A stretch of 64,000 nt of DNA from assembly GCF_003945595.2 (NCBI RefSeq), contig NW_024104367.1, positions 2,191,514-2,255,513 of the forward strand, in the 5' to 3' direction. A program made the position numbers and the translations under genes. Below the pieces are notes generated by a model. That model ran no database searches and was not told the DNA's origin. It worked only from the letters and a program-made list of their open reading frames with translations. This DNA comes from Pipra filicauda. Its lineage: Eukaryota; Chordata; Aves; Passeriformes; Pipridae. Below, in pieces: positions 61,201-64,000 of this stretch (position 1 is its first letter; each line of letters begins with the position of its first letter).

Positions 61201-64000
61201 GAACAGGTTGTTATAAAGGGTCCCCACCGTCTTCAGTGCACCAAGATCCCTGATGAACTCATGGATCGGGAGCGGCTGCCAAATGCAACTGTGACCCTTG
61301 GCAATAAACCAAAGGGGGGGATCTTCAGGGTGGCATCAGAATGCCGGGAGGAAGACAGCTTGCTTTTTACTTTCCTAGTATTACTCTTCCATGATTATTA
61401 TCCAAGCAGTTGTAGTAAAGACATCAAAAAGTCACTGGATAAGGAGAGCACATCACTGGAAAACAAGCAGCACCTCTAGCAGGAGTGGTGGGACGTGCCT
61501 ATGGAGAAGTCTAAGGATGACTAAATGTGATGACAGACTTCCTTCCCATCTCTGCTTGTGCCCCTCTCCCAGTCCTTCACGCTGGAACTTGCTGCCTGCC
61601 TGTATTCTAGGCGTGCTCTGCCTGCCTGGATCATATGATTTTAGAAACCTCCCAATGTGAAATAATAATAATCAAATGAAAGGGGTTATTGAAAATATTA
61701 CAGGCCATAATTTTAATAAATGCTGGCTCCTGTCACTATGTTCTCTAGTATTTATAGTTTTATATACTGCCAACAGATCCGAGTGTTTTGTCTTTTTGAC
61801 AAACATTTCATGCAATCATAAATTAACTCATTTTTCAGCAAAATCTGACATCAGCAGTTAAGCTGTCACTATGTAGAAGTACTGGGGTTGGCAAATCCTC
61901 ATCTCATAAAGAAAACAAAGAGCTTTAAATGCATCCCAGACAGTGAGCTAAGTGTGCCTGAGCTGAGTCTGCTATCACAGGTCACATTGGTCATGGAGCT
62001 GACAGGCAGTGATTCTGCAGCTCAGGCATCAGCTGAAATGGCTCTAGCAAATGTTGGCCTTATTAAAACTCCACACAGGTAAGCAGGAACAATTCCTGGA
62101 CTTCCAATGAAGCCAGGGAACTTAAAGACTCTTTATTGTTTCTTACTGGCTTGTGTTGAGCTCCACATGTTGTTGGTTTAGATCTTAAGAGTTCTGCACC
62201 TGGTGTGTGTTTTTTTTTTTCAGACACAGTGCTGATAAAAGCAGACTGTAGATCAATAGAAGATTTATTTATCCACTTGAGGGTTGGATTTTCCCACATT
62301 CTGATTGAGTAGACACTGGGTAGATAGTTCTTCTGCCATCTCTTTTAAAGGAACTGCAGAGGAGGAGTCAGAGCTGCCCTGAGCTATGTCGAAGCTCAGA
62401 AAGATCTCTGTTAATAGCTATAATCTATATGAATCTTTCATTCTGAGTAAAGACTCATGCTTAAAAAACCTTGTAGTTTAGTCTCATTAGCTGTTCCATT
62501 TCTCAGACTTCCATAGGGGCACATCCTTTCTGAGGAAATATGTCTAACCATAGTGCTGCTAAGGCACTCCTCAAAAAGGGGGAACATTTCACCCCTCCAG
62601 CATCCACAAGGTGGAAAACACATATCTTACCTGCAAAAAGAAGGGAGATGGATTTATAGCAATTAGTGGCTCCTTGAAGGAGCTGGGGCAGAGGGCAAGA
62701 AGCAAGGAAATGTATTCAGGCTACTACCAGCACAGTTTTAGCTGACCTCGAGGTACTGAGGCTGCTGAAAGAGCACTTGGCAAACTTGAGATATTAGAGT
62801 GCCTAAAGATTCACCTAAGTCCTTTCAAAAGCCTTGATATTAACAGGTATCACCCAAGCTCAGACTTGGAGATCTGAGATTAAAAGTAAGCGGGAATTTA
62901 TTCTCTGCTCCAGGCATCCACCTCTTAGAGGAAATGGCTACTGCTAATACACGGAGTGATGTACAGAGAGAGGCCAGTTCACATTGCCTGGGCATCAAAC
63001 TGGCCACTTGTGTGCCAGATCCAGGATCTATGAGCATTCTAATGGGTTTACTGGGAGACTGATTTTCCTGCCCTGGGTGTAGTACTGCACCAGCACAGCT
63101 GCACATCTTTGCCTGGCAACCGATTCATGCCAAGATAACTGTGAGCAGGACAGAACAAATTTTGTTTACTGGTGTATGTTGAAAGGGACTGACTGTTTTA
63201 TTTGGATTGGAAAATCAAAATCATCCAGGTCAAATTTTACCAGTCTATCTTCTTAGCCAGCACAGGTTACAGTGTGAAAGGACAGTGACAAGATTCAGCT
63301 CGTAATTCCCTTAGTGCCCACAGCATAAACTAGACTACTTAGCACTATCTTAGACCTTTTGGCACTTCTCACCTCATGTCTGTTGTGTCGTGAGTCTTCC
63401 ACAGGACCCATGTCATATCTGTGGATGCCAAGGACACAGCAGGGCATTTCACAATGTTTGCAAACTGAACAAAACCTTAAGTTCTGTGGAAACATCACCA
63501 AAAAGCTTTGCTGTGCTTTGGAGCCAAGTTTCAAATGGCTGGGGCGTTTGTAATTCAGGAAAAATCTCCAGTGAGGAAAAGGTTTCCATAAACCTCTCTT
63601 GACTGGGCATTTCGGCTTGCGTGGGGAAGAAGAAAATGTTGGCTTCCTGCTCTGGGAGGTAGTATGGAACAGCTCCCTCATGCATCTCAGGAACCAGTCC
63701 TTTTGTGATTTCTAGCCTGTCTGCTTGGGGACTGGTTGTGACAGAGGTGGACATTTAATTAAAAATAGCCATCATTCAGTCTATACAGAGTTAAGTATTA
63801 AATTGAAAAAACCCAAGTGCTTATACTTTAACAAATGGCAGCCTTCAGATTCGCTAGTGACAATAAAAGCAGTATCATGCCGATGCTTGGTATTTTTTGT
63901 TCAGTGTTCCTGCTTCAGCTAATGTCTACAATCATTCATCATATCTTTTCAACATTTTGGCTTTTCTCCCAGCCAGGATATGTTTGATTTTTTTTTTTTC
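55242..64000. other. Intergenic, no gene recognised
   Basis: No recognisable transposon, coding exon, tRNA or CpG island was found in this 8.8 kb. Frames up to 128 codons (minus 63295-63681) overlap frames on the other strand and have no family features. 56560-56760 has the even AT-rich, ATTA-rich texture of a conserved non-coding element and is listed as a finding. The window ends in a T-run. Confidence 0.5.

Overview
The window is vertebrate nuclear DNA, almost certainly from a bird. The evidence is one exon with strong identity to the two-pore potassium channel KCNK9 (TASK-3), many CR1 LINE fragments ending in the ATTCTATG-type tail seen in bird genomes, and solo LTRs of avian endogenous-retrovirus type. 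No prokaryotic gene, operon, CRISPR array, tRNA or rRNA was seen. The long open frames on both strands are nearly all chance frames or shadows.

Layout. 1-10608 is the 3' part of a KCNK9 intron. It holds one young CR1 fragment and two much older CR1-like fragments. 10609-11450 is the last coding exon of KCNK9. It runs from inside the first selectivity filter to the stop codon and encodes 280 of an expected 374 residues. 11451 to about 22170 has no recognisable transposon, has several poly(A) signals and ends in a 3'-UTR-like block, so it may be a very long KCNK9 3' UTR. 22170-64000 is intergenic and rich in transposons: CR1 copies near 23.0, 24.5, 30.7, 35.7, 44.1, 46.2 and 54.6 kb; LTRs near 30.2, 46.8, 50.2 and 54.4 kb; one pair of ~300-bp direct repeats at 43.8 and 45.7 kb; and two insertions of an RTE-type retrotransposon.

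The most interesting content is the RTE pair. At 25499-26713 (minus) lies a 5'-truncated copy with a 390-codon frame still open, clean 13-bp target-site duplications, and loss of the catalytic aspartate box. At 29328-29360 (plus) lies a 33-bp insertion of the extreme 3' end of the same family, flanked by a 24-bp duplication with one mismatch. Both copies share a terminal 5-bp-stem hairpin and an ATG-repeat tail, and the short copy starts at the first base of that hairpin. The protein resembles the RTE family called AviRTE, which is patchily distributed in birds and has been explained by horizontal transfer. The species could not be named from the sequence.
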